DNA of 12,604 nucleotides from the NCBI GenBank assembly GCA_024277605.1, contig JAJRUU010000289.1, forward strand, positions 1 to 12,604. Reading direction: 5' to 3'. The first letter of the stretch is position 1. Every line of letters starts with the position of its first letter. Shown piece after piece: positions 6,386 through 12,604 of the stretch. The position numbers and the translations under genes are program-made. Under the pieces are notes generated by a model, which saw only the letters and a list, made by a program, of their open reading frames with translations, made no database searches and was not told the DNA's origin. This DNA is from a bacterium. Lineage in GTDB: Bacteria > SZUA-182 > SZUA-191 > JAJRXT01.

Positions 6386-6492
6386 CCCGAAAAATTCGGG
6401 CAGGCACAGCCTGCTTCTTCAGGACGTTGGCTCATAAACCTTATCTCACAAGGGGTGTCTGGCAAACCCAGTATGAATTTATGAATAGATCA
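6386..6492 (-). repeat. Dispersed leader-like element, copy B
   Basis: A full 107-bp copy reading right to left, toward the cytochrome-TPR gene whose ATG is 32 nt beyond it. It runs from TGATCTATTCATAAATTC to CCCGAATTTTTCGGG. Its last 36 bases are identical to copy C and contain two consecutive hairpins, GCAGGC-TGT-GCCTGC and CCCGAA-TTT-TTCGGG. The 5' part can fold as TCATAAA/TTTATGA enclosing GGGT/ACCC and CCTT/AAGG. There are six differences from copy C over the first 71 bases. No target duplication or terminal inverted repeat is evident, which argues against a simple MITE. Confidence 0.82.
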
Positions 6493-6508
6493 GGGTGGGG
6501 AATTATTA

Positions 6509-6537
6509 CTAATATACTTGCGCTTATCGAGAGGCAA
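6509..6537 (-). promoter_or_regulatory. Candidate promoter upstream of copy B and the cytochrome gene
   Basis: On the minus strand TTGCCT (6537-6532) and TATTAG (6514-6509) are separated by 17 bp, each matching 4 of 6 consensus bases. Initiation from here would place the whole of copy B in the 5' untranslated leader of the cytochrome-TPR mRNA. The -35 overlaps the 3' end of vorB. The match is modest and untested. Confidence 0.3.
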
Positions 6538-7591
6538 CCGGTTTTGGACAATATTGCTCTATCTGATCGAGTATTTCTTCCGGGGTGGGTATCTCCCCAC
6601 CGGCCCGCCCAAAAAAGTGTACCTTTGATTTACCGTTTACTGCCAGTTTCACATCCTCGATCATTTGCCCTGAGTTAAGTTCAATGGTCAGAAATGAAGC
6701 CCCTTGATCGGCCATCTTAAGAATAGGCTGACTGGGAAAAGGCCATAAACTTATGGGCCGGATTAGACCCACCGGCAGGCCTTTGTTTCTGGCGGATCGA
6801 ACAGCAGATTTCGCAATCCGGGCTGCTGTGCCAAAAGCTACGATTACCAATTGAGCGTCTTTTACGTATAATTCCTCGCAGCATACTTCTTGCTGCATGG
6901 ATTTATACTTTTGCTGTAAACGCAGGTTATGTTTCTCCAGGACGCCTTCACCCAAATACAGGGATTTTATGCAATTGGCCGGCCTGGATTTAGCGCCGCT
7001 GAGCGCCCAGGGCTTGTCAGGCGGTTTAGCTTTTGGTGGATTGATAACGACCGGTTCCAGCATCTGGCCCAATAGCCCATCTGATAAAATCAAAACCGGA
7101 TTGCGGTATTTATCGGCCAGCTCGAAAGACAACATGGTTAAATCAACCGTCTCTTGCACTGATGCCGGGGCAAATACCAGCATATTATAATCTCCATGCC
7201 CCCCACCCCTGGTGGATTGAAAATAGTCCGCCTGAGATGGGGATATATTGCCCAAACCCGGGCCGCCACGAGCAATATTGACAATTACCGCTGGCAATTC
7301 GGCTCCCGCCAGGTAGGAGATACCTTCCTGCTTTAAGCTGATACCGGGACTGGAGGAAGAGGTCATCGCCCGTACCCCGGCGGCGGCAGCGCCAAAGACC
7401 ATGTTGATAGCCGCAAGTTCACTCTCTGACTGGAGAAACACCCCGCCCACTTGAGGCATGCGCCGGGACATATAAGCCGGGATTTCATTCTGGGGGGTGA
7501 TGGGATAACCAAAATAGTAAAGACAACCGGCAGCAATGGCAGCCTCGGCCAAGGCATCGTTGCCCTTCATCAGTAATTTTTTTCCGTACAC
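6524..7591 (-). CDS. vorB: 2-oxoacid:ferredoxin oxidoreductase alpha subunit (VorB type)
   Basis: A 355-residue protein like the alpha (pyrimidine-binding plus transketolase C-terminal) subunit of 2-ketoisovalerate or related 2-oxoacid:ferredoxin oxidoreductases. These oxidatively decarboxylate 2-oxoacids to acyl-CoA and reduce ferredoxin in the cytoplasm. Diagnostic stretches are LMKGNDALAEAAIAAG (7-22), FGYPITPQNEI (27-37), QSESELAAINMVFGAA (54-69), MTSSSSPGISLKQEGISYL, and GGPGLGNISPSQADYFQSTRGGGHGD. The C-terminal half has VIVAFGTAARIAKSAVRSAR and GLIRPISLWPFP. I chose GTG 7591 because GAGGG (7604-7600) sits 8 nt upstream and the product then begins MYGKKLLMKGN, like family members. A TTG at 7606 would add five residues without a ribosome binding site. 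The TPP-binding beta subunit and the gamma subunit, usually adjacent, are absent on both sides. The exact substrate is uncertain. Confidence 0.88.
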   Translation of the reverse strand: MYGKKLLMKGNDALAEAAIAAGCLYYFGYPITPQNEIPAYMSRRMPQVGGVFLQSESELAAINMVFGAAAAGVRAMTSSSSPGISLKQEGISYLAGAELPAVIVNIARGGPGLGNISPSQADYFQSTRGGGHGDYNMLVFAPASVQETVDLTMLSFELADKYRNPVLILSDGLLGQMLEPVVINPPKAKPPDKPWALSGAKSRPANCIKSLYLGEGVLEKHNLRLQQKYKSMQQEVCCEELYVKDAQLVIVAFGTAARIAKSAVRSARNKGLPVGLIRPISLWPFPSQPILKMADQGASFLTIELNSGQMIEDVKLAVNGKSKVHFFGRAGGEIPTPEEILDQIEQYCPKPVASR

Positions 7592-7746
7592 TTTTGCGGC
7601 CCTCAAGTGTTTTCAAAGGGAAAGCTAAAACTATGATGAACCTATCACACTGCACTCATAAAATCAAGCTGATGTCAAACTGAGTCGTGGACACTTTTAT
7701 TGTCGTAATTCGTATAACAATTGGAAATACAATTAGTTAATGTAGT

Positions 7747-7808
7747 GGCGGGGCGAGGGTCATTGACCCTGTCCCCGCCCGAATATCGGGAGGCCACGAG
7801 GGCCTCCC
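7747..7808. repeat. Cluster of GC-rich hairpins upstream of copy C
   Basis: Three consecutive palindromes. The first nests GGGTC-ATT-GACCC (7757-7769) inside GGCGGGG/CCCCGCC (7747-7753, 7773-7779). The second is CCCGA-ATA-TCGGG (7778-7790). The third is GGGAGGCC/GGCCTCCC (7788-7795, 7801-7808). None is followed by a T run, so a classical terminator is unlikely. The GGGTC/GACCC core recurs twice downstream of clpB (10681-10708), pointing to one palindromic-element family. The wider gene-free stretch 7592-8009 contains this cluster, copy C of the dispersed element, a clpB promoter candidate and an otherwise unremarkable A+T-rich part (7607-7746). Confidence 0.7.
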
Positions 7809-7814
7809 CTACCC

Positions 7815-7921
7815 CGATCTATTCATAAATTCAGCCTGGGTTTGCAAGACACCCCTTGCGAGATAAGGCTTATGAGCCAACGTCCTGAAGAAGCAGGCTG
7901 TGCCTGCCCGAATTTTTCGGG
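7815..7921 (+). repeat. Dispersed leader-like element, copy C
   Basis: A full 107-bp copy in the sense direction ahead of clpB, immediately right of the GC-rich hairpin cluster. Its last 36 bases are identical to copy B, with hairpins GCAGGC-TGT-GCCTGC and CCCGAA-TTT-TTCGGG. In the 5' part the outer TCATAA/TTATGA pairing persists, but one more base pair found in A and B is broken (GGCTTATG instead of GGTTTATG). The clpB ATG lies 88 nt beyond its end. A promoter candidate sits between the two, so the element may lie upstream of, rather than within, the clpB transcript. Confidence 0.82.
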
Positions 7922-7925
7922 TGTA

Positions 7926-7953
7926 TTGAAATTAAAATTTATGCTAAAATAAT
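7926..7953 (+). promoter_or_regulatory. Candidate clpB promoter
   Basis: TTGAAA (7926-7931) and AATAAT (7948-7953) are spaced 16 bp in an A+T-rich stretch just after copy C. An alternative is the extended -10 TGCTAAAAT (7942-7950). No CIRCE operator (TTAGCACTC-N9-GAGTGCTAA) for HrcA control is visible. The ribosome binding site TGAGG (7996-8000) follows, 9 nt before ATG 8010. Confidence 0.35.
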
Positions 7954-8009
7954 TACGTCATTATCACTTACCATTAAAACCTATTATCTTTGATTTGAGG
8001 TATAATCCT

Positions 8010-10643
8010 ATGGTGGATTTTAACCGTTTTACTGAAAAGGCTCAAGCTGCGATAAACATCGCCCAAGGGCTGGCATTAAAGGCGCATCATCAAAATATCG
8101 ATTCAGAACACCTGCTGTTGGCGCTGCTGGACCAGACTAACGGCTTAACTGCCAATATCTTTGAGAAAATGGGGGTAGCAGCCACAGATGTGCGGAGTAA
8201 GCTTAATCAGGCACTCCAGCGCATACCCAAGGTTTCCGGCCCGGGAGCGGAATCTCAACAGATATACATCAACAATCGCTTAAATCGTCAACTGCTGGGG
8301 GCCGAAGAAGAAGCCAAAAAACTTAAGGATGAATACGTGGGTGTAGAACACCTGGTATTGGCTATGCTGGCTGAGGATCGCGCCGATCCGCTCAGCCAAA
8401 TGCTCAAAGGATTGGGTATAACCCGCGATGGTTTTTTAAAAGCGCTGGCCCAGGTGCGCGGAACACAAAGGGTGACCACCCCCAACCCGGAAGTCACCTA
8501 CCAGGCACTCGAGCGCTATGGACGTGACCTTACCCAGGCAGCCGAACAGGGCAAATTAGACCCGGTAATCGGGCGGGATGAGGAAATCCGGCGCATAGTG
8601 CAGGTACTTTCCCGGCGCACCAAGAATAATCCGGTATTAATCGGCGAACCGGGGGTGGGTAAAACCGCCATTGTAGAAGGGCTGGCCCAAAGGATTGTGC
8701 GCGGGGATATCCCCGAAGGACTAAAGGATAAGCGTATTAATACGCTGGATATGGGCGCTTTAATAGCGGGCGCTAAATTCAGGGGTGAATTTGAGGAACG
8801 CTTAAAAGCGGTACTTAAGGAAGTTCAGGAATCGGGCGGCAAGGTAATCATGTTCATAGATGAGCTGCACAATGTAGTGGGAGCCGGGCGGGCGGAAGGT
8901 TCCATGGATGCCTCAAACCTGCTGAAACCGATGTTGGCCCGGGGGGAATTACATTGCATCGGGGCAACTACTTTAAATGAATACCGGCAACACATAGAAA
9001 AGGATGCCGCTCTGGAACGCCGCTTCCAGCCGGTAGTGGTAGATCAGCCCTCTGTTGAGGATACAATTTCCATCTTGCGGGGTTTAAAGGAGCGCTATGA
9101 GGTGCATCATAAGGTGCGCATCAAAGACGCCGCTTTGGTATCAGCCGCCACTCTTTCTCAGCGCTATATCTCCGACCGCTTCCTGCCTGATAAGGCCATT
9201 GACCTGATAGATGAGGCGGGCGCCCGCTTGCGTACCGAGATTGACAGCATGCCCGCTGAATTAGATGAGGTTACCCGCCGGGTGATGCAGCTTGAAATAG
9301 AACGTCAGGCGTTAAAAAAGGAGAAGGATGCCCCTTCCCGCGAACGGCTCAAAAAACTGGAAAAAGAGCTGGCCAACTTAAAATCCAAGGCGGATGGGCT
9401 GCAAGCACAGTGGCAATTGGAAAAGGAAGGCATTACGCAACTTAGTAAACTCAAAGAAGATATTGAAGCCGTCCGTCATCAGGTGGAACAGTCCCAACGC
9501 CAGGGTGACTTGAACAAAGCCGCCGAGCTGCAATACGGACGACTGCCTCAGTTGGAGAAGCAGTTAAGTGAATTAGACGAAAAGCTAAAAGCCCGTGAAA
9601 ACCAGGATCAGTTGCTCAAGGAAGAAGTGGATGAGGAAGACATTGCCCAGGTGGTCAGCCGCTGGACGGGTATTCCGATAACCAAGTTATTGGAGGGCGA
9701 AATAGATAAGCTGCTGCACCTAGAGGAGCATCTGCACCAGCGGGTGGTGGGTCAGGATGAGGCTGTTGCGGCGGTGGCGAATGCGGTGATTCGTTCTCGC
9801 TCCGGTTTAAAGGACCCGCAAAAACCTATCGGCAGTTTTATCTTTATGGGCCCCAGTGGAGTGGGGAAAACAGAATTAGCCCGCACTTTGGCTGAGTTTT
9901 TGTTTGACGATGAGCAGAATATGATCCGTATCGATATGTCGGAATACATGGAAAGGCATACCGTGGCCCGGCTTATCGGCGCCCCTCCCGGGTATGTAGG
10001 CTTTGAGGAAGGCGGGCAACTGACGGAGGCGGTGCGGCGTAAACCATATGCGGTGATCCTGTTTGACGAGATCGAAAAGGCGCATCAGGACGTATTCAAT
10101 GTGCTGTTGCAAATCTTAGATGACGGCCGGTTGACCGACTCTCATGGGCGCACGGTAAATTTTAAAAATACGGTGGTAATCATGACCTCAAATGTCGGCA
10201 GCCAGTATATTTTGGATTACCGGGAAACCTCGCCGGAGGCCTACCGCAAGATGAAGGAGTTGGTATTGGGAACCCTGAAGCAACATTTTAAGCCCGAATT
10301 TTTAAATCGGGTGGATGAGATGGTGGTATTCCACGCCTTATCGGAAAAACAACTGGAGCGAATTGTAGACATTCAGTTGCAACGTTTGCAAAAACGGTTG
10401 TTTGATAAAAAGATTGAACTTGAACTGACCAAAGCCGCTCATGAATTTCTAGCCCGGGTGGGGCATGATCCCAGTTATGGCGCAAGGCCATTAAAACGTG
10501 CTATCCAGAATTATATCGAAAATCCTCTGGCAAAATTGCTGATCAAGGGCGATATTAAAGACGGGGATAAAATCAAGGCAGATGCGGCAGGCGACCAATT
10601 GAGTTTTACTCCCAACCAGCCGGAGGCTGGATTAATTATGTGA
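8010..10643 (+). CDS. clpB: ATP-dependent disaggregase ClpB (Hsp100)
   Basis: An 877-residue full-length ClpB, the cytoplasmic AAA+ hexamer that pulls proteins out of aggregates with DnaK help. The N-terminal Clp repeats span about 1-145 (FTEKAQAAINIAQ, DSEHLLLALL, VEHLVLAML). AAA domain 1 has Walker A GEPGVGKT (212-219) and Walker B VIMFIDELH (279-287). A long charged coiled coil of about 412-535 is the M-domain that distinguishes ClpB from ClpA/ClpC-type proteins. AAA domain 2 has Walker A GPSGVGKT (614-621), pore loop GYVG (661-664) and Walker B VILFDEIEK (682-690). The C-terminal small domain includes FKPEFLNRVDE and YGARPLKRAI. An upstream TTG at 7995 would add five residues, but it lies within the ribosome binding site TTGAGG, so ATG 8010 is the better start. 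The gene appears monocistronic and is bracketed by palindromic elements. Confidence 0.97.
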   Translation: MVDFNRFTEKAQAAINIAQGLALKAHHQNIDSEHLLLALLDQTNGLTANIFEKMGVAATDVRSKLNQALQRIPKVSGPGAESQQIYINNRLNRQLLGAEEEAKKLKDEYVGVEHLVLAMLAEDRADPLSQMLKGLGITRDGFLKALAQVRGTQRVTTPNPEVTYQALERYGRDLTQAAEQGKLDPVIGRDEEIRRIVQVLSRRTKNNPVLIGEPGVGKTAIVEGLAQRIVRGDIPEGLKDKRINTLDMGALIAGAKFRGEFEERLKAVLKEVQESGGKVIMFIDELHNVVGAGRAEGSMDASNLLKPMLARGELHCIGATTLNEYRQHIEKDAALERRFQPVVVDQPSVEDTISILRGLKERYEVHHKVRIKDAALVSAATLSQRYISDRFLPDKAIDLIDEAGARLRTEIDSMPAELDEVTRRVMQLEIERQALKKEKDAPSRERLKKLEKELANLKSKADGLQAQWQLEKEGITQLSKLKEDIEAVRHQVEQSQRQGDLNKAAELQYGRLPQLEKQLSELDEKLKARENQDQLLKEEVDEEDIAQVVSRWTGIPITKLLEGEIDKLLHLEEHLHQRVVGQDEAVAAVANAVIRSRSGLKDPQKPIGSFIFMGPSGVGKTELARTLAEFLFDDEQNMIRIDMSEYMERHTVARLIGAPPGYVGFEEGGQLTEAVRRKPYAVILFDEIEKAHQDVFNVLLQILDDGRLTDSHGRTVNFKNTVVIMTSNVGSQYILDYRETSPEAYRKMKELVLGTLKQHFKPEFLNRVDEMVVFHALSEKQLERIVDIQLQRLQKRLFDKKIELELTKAAHEFLARVGHDPSYGARPLKRAIQNYIENPLAKLLIKGDIKDGDKIKADAAGDQLSFTPNQPEAGLIM

Positions 10644-10661
10644 TAAGCCGTTAAAGCTAAC

Positions 10662-10729
10662 AAGCGCCCCTGCCCTCCGTGGGTCTATGACCCTTGGGTC
10701 TATGACCCTTGCGGAGGGAGGCGGGGCTT
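10662..10729. repeat. Cloverleaf-like nested palindrome with a 15-bp tandem duplication
   Basis: The outer arms GCCCC (10666-10670)/GGGGC (10723-10727) and CCCTCCG (10673-10679)/CGGAGGG (10712-10718) enclose two identical side-by-side hairpins GGGTC-TAT-GACCC (10681-10693 and 10696-10708). These are two copies of GGGTCTATGACCCTT. The whole can fold as a three-way junction. The sequence after it (AGATTTCAGG) is not U-rich, so it is not an obvious intrinsic terminator, though so stable a fold could still stop or protect the clpB transcript. It shares the GGGTC/GACCC core with 7757-7769. Confidence 0.78.
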
Positions 10730-10797
10730 AGATTTCAGGGCGAGCGCAATTACAAAAGTTCCCTATAGTTAAAATAAAAAAGAAAGGCGGGCGACTA

Positions 10798-11775
10798 GTG
10801 GCATTAGATGTAATCGGTTTGGGAGCGCTGAATCTGGATCAGGTCTACCGTCTGGAATGGCCGCGCTTAAATAAAAAATTAGCCAATTTTATTCACCCCG
10901 GTAGTGAACTGGCGCTGAATGATTCGGAATTTCAACACCTCTTTGGAATTATAAAGCAAATCGGCACATTGGTGGGCAAAAGCGGGGGGGGGCAGGCCGC
11001 CAATACGGTGGTAGCGCTGTCACGCATGGGTATCAGCTGCGGCTATGTGGGTAAGCTGGGGGCTGATGAGGCCGGTAGAAATATAAGGATGAGATTGAAA
11101 GGGGTTGATAAGCGGGGGCTGGTAACCGATAAACGTAGCGGACACTGCCTTTCGCTGCTTAATGCTGAGGGTGAACGTTGTACCCTGATTAACCCCGGCT
11201 GTAATGATAAACTGGCGCTTTCCGACGTAAAACCGGATTACCTGAAGCAGGCTCGCTTGCTGTATTTCAGCTCCTTTGTGAGCGATAAGCAATTACAACT
11301 GCAAACGCAGATTGCCCGTAAACTTAGCCCATCAATAGATCTGGCGCTTGATCCGGGTGAGCTTTATGCCCGCAGGGGGCTTTTGGCCTTAGAAGAACTG
11401 CTTGGCCGCTGTCGGCTGTTGTTTATTACCGATAAGGAAATAGAGCTGTTAACCGGCAAAAAATACAAAGCCGGGACAAAGCAGATTCTGGCCCTGGGGG
11501 TAGAGATAATAATTTGTAAACGGGGAGAAAAGGGGGCCTATGTGTTATCCGGCAAAGAGGAATTTGAGCTGCCGGTAGAAAAGGTTTCGGCGGTGGATAA
11601 AACCGGGGCCGGAGATGTATTCGCCGCTGGCTTTATCGCCGGGTTATTTAATGGTCTCAAGTTAAAGAAATGTACCCTGTTGGGGCATAAGGCGGCCATC
11701 CAAAGCATGATGGGCGTGGGGCGCAAAAGCTATCCGGACAAGGATTTTTTATCTCAAACTATACAGGAGCTGTAA
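10798..11775 (+). CDS. PfkB-family (ribokinase-like) sugar kinase
   Basis: A 325-residue carbohydrate or nucleoside kinase of the PfkB/ribokinase fold, which transfers phosphate from ATP to a sugar hydroxyl in the cytoplasm. The N-terminal strand reads VIGLGALNLDQVY. The substrate-site signature GGGQAANTVVALSRMG (63-78) is followed by YVGKLGADEAG. The C-terminal signature DKTGAGDVFAAGFIAG carries the catalytic base D273 and the anion-hole GAGD. Between the first strand and the GGG motif is a longer than usual stretch (about 20-60, PRLNKKLANFIHPGSE...). The substrate cannot be named. The start is GTG 10798, with AAAGG about 11 nt upstream; no better start lies nearby. The stop is 1 nt before the next gene's ATG, so the two are co-transcribed and probably act in one pathway. 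Confidence 0.9.
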   Translation: MALDVIGLGALNLDQVYRLEWPRLNKKLANFIHPGSELALNDSEFQHLFGIIKQIGTLVGKSGGGQAANTVVALSRMGISCGYVGKLGADEAGRNIRMRLKGVDKRGLVTDKRSGHCLSLLNAEGERCTLINPGCNDKLALSDVKPDYLKQARLLYFSSFVSDKQLQLQTQIARKLSPSIDLALDPGELYARRGLLALEELLGRCRLLFITDKEIELLTGKKYKAGTKQILALGVEIIICKRGEKGAYVLSGKEEFELPVEKVSAVDKTGAGDVFAAGFIAGLFNGLKLKKCTLLGHKAAIQSMMGVGRKSYPDKDFLSQTIQEL

Positions 11776-11776
11776 C

Positions 11777-12577
11777 ATGTATGAAATAGGTTGGTTTTCC
11801 AGTGGCCGGGATGCGGCAGCACGGGAGTTACTGCTTAGCGTCCATAACGCCCTTGCCGAAAGTAAACTGCCCGCCCATATACATTTTGTATTCTCTAACC
11901 AGGAACCGGGGGAGTCGGCCGAAAGCGATGAGTTTTTCAAACTGGTAAAGGATTTGGGGCTGGAGCTGGCTTGTTTTTCATCGGCTGGATTCGAACCGGC
12001 TATGCGTAAAAAGGGATTACATGATCCAGAAGTTATGGCCACCTGGCGTGAGGATTATGACCGGGAGGTGTTGAGGCTGTTGGCCCCGTATCAACCCCGT
12101 ATTATCGTACTGGCAGGGTATATGCTTATCGTAAGCGGTATCTTGTGCGATTTTTATACAATGCTCAACCTGCATCCGGCGAAACCCGGTGGGCCTAAGG
12201 GCACATGGCAGGAGGTTATCTGGCAGCTTATCGAGCAGCAGGCTGATGAAGCCGGAGTGATGATCCATCTGGTGACCCCGGAATTGGATGAAGGCCCGCC
12301 AATCGCTCACTGTAGCTTTCCCATTCGTGGTGACGGTTTTGATGATCTGTGGATAGCCCTAGATATGGATCGTCTGGTGCTGGAGCAGATTAAGGCTGAT
12401 GAGGGAGAGGCCCAACCCCTGTTTGCTGAAATCCGGCGTCAGGGGGTAAAGCGTGAGTTACCTTTACTTACTAAAACGGTGTTGGAATTTGCCCGTGGAA
12501 ATTTGCAGCTAAAGGAAGACCGGGTATTTTACCAGGGTAAGCCCTGCCCTTATGGCATTCAGATCGATGAGCTATAG
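11777..12577 (+). CDS. PurN-like formyltransferase with C-terminal extension
   Basis: A 266-residue protein of the formyltransferase N-terminal fold, closest in motif layout to phosphoribosylglycinamide formyltransferase (PurN), which uses 10-formyltetrahydrofolate. It opens GWFSSGRDAAARELL, like the PurN phosphate loop, has FVFSNQEPGE like the SNxxxA strand, and IIVLAGYMLIVS. The likely catalytic triad is present: N131 and H133 in LNLHPAKPGG, and D171 in PELDEGPPIAH. Differences from ordinary PurN (about 190-215 residues) are the KPGGPKGTWQEVIWQL segment after the histidine and about 60 extra C-terminal residues ending CPYGIQIDEL. It may therefore be a paralogous family with another formyl acceptor, and I withhold the symbol purN. 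AGGAG (11765-11769) lies 7 nt before the ATG, inside the end of the kinase gene. Confidence 0.82.
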   Translation: MYEIGWFSSGRDAAARELLLSVHNALAESKLPAHIHFVFSNQEPGESAESDEFFKLVKDLGLELACFSSAGFEPAMRKKGLHDPEVMATWREDYDREVLRLLAPYQPRIIVLAGYMLIVSGILCDFYTMLNLHPAKPGGPKGTWQEVIWQLIEQQADEAGVMIHLVTPELDEGPPIAHCSFPIRGDGFDDLWIALDMDRLVLEQIKADEGEAQPLFAEIRRQGVKRELPLLTKTVLEFARGNLQLKEDRVFYQGKPCPYGIQIDEL

Positions 12578-12586
12578 GTACCTATA
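12573..12586. repeat. Perfect 14-bp palindrome across the formyltransferase stop codon
   Basis: TATAGGTACCTATA is a perfect palindrome that includes the TAG stop (12575-12577). It could be an operator half-pair or the start of a larger structure, but it is short and the window ends 18 bases later, so no function is assigned. Confidence 0.4.
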
Positions 12587-12604
12587 CAACAAAACTAATA
12601 CAGC

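Noticed and set aside
6354..6407. GTG start extending the cytochrome-TPR protein by 18 residues
   Set aside because: The extension is encoded by the dispersed repeat and puts charged residues before the export segment; ATG 6353 has an AGGA upstream.
6352..6678. 108-codon plus-strand frame between the cytochrome gene and vorB
   Set aside because: It runs through the dispersed repeat on the antisense strand and into antisense vorB; the sequence has no protein-like pattern.
8001..8006. TATAAT just before clpB as a -10 box
   Set aside because: It lies between the ribosome binding site and the start codon, with no suitable -35; transcription from it would lose the ribosome binding site.

Overview
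The window looks like chromosomal DNA of an anaerobic bacterium. It carries a ferredoxin-linked 2-oxoacid oxidoreductase subunit, a multihaem c-type cytochrome with haem-maturation-type thiol/disulfide proteins, and a ClpB chaperone. Starts are mixed ATG/GTG, often with clear AGGAG-type ribosome binding sites. The mix would suit a Clostridia/Peptococcia-like Firmicute or a Chloroflexota lineage, but nothing here fixes the phylum and no RNA gene is visible.

Layout. (1) Positions 1-2023 form a small adaptive-immunity island: a possible fragment of a PIN-like ORF at the left edge, a four-repeat CRISPR array (154-417), a block of nested hairpin repeats (417-555), a PIN-domain toxin pseudogene, and cas6, which overlaps the end of the PIN frame. 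The PIN pseudogene has lost its 5' half and is interrupted by a 132-bp MITE-like element with a 7-bp target duplication. No other cas gene is in the window. (2) Positions 2264-6353 hold ccdA and a tlpA/resA-like lipoprotein thioredoxin on the plus strand. A converging minus-strand gene encodes an unusual tetrahaem cytochrome fused to about 15 TPR repeats. CcdA and TlpA/ResA proteins usually deliver reductant across the membrane to apocytochrome CXXCH cysteines, so these three genes plausibly form one functional group. (3) Positions 6524-7591 (minus) encode a lone VorB-type alpha subunit of a 2-oxoacid:ferredoxin oxidoreductase, with no beta or gamma subunit alongside. (4) Positions 8010-10643 encode a complete ClpB. 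(5) Positions 10798-12577 encode a tightly coupled pair, a PfkB-family sugar kinase and a PurN-like formyltransferase with a C-terminal extension.

The most striking non-coding signal is a dispersed element of about 107 bp in three copies (A near 2997-3170, split; B at 6386-6492; C at 7815-7921). Each copy is in the sense orientation just upstream of a gene: tlpA, the cytochrome-TPR gene and clpB respectively. All three end in the same 15-base hairpin, CCCGAATTTTTCGGG. A second family, GC-rich nested hairpins with a GGGTC-loop-GACCC core, occurs before copy C and again after clpB. These elements, rather than any single protein, are the best candidates for undescribed structure in the window.
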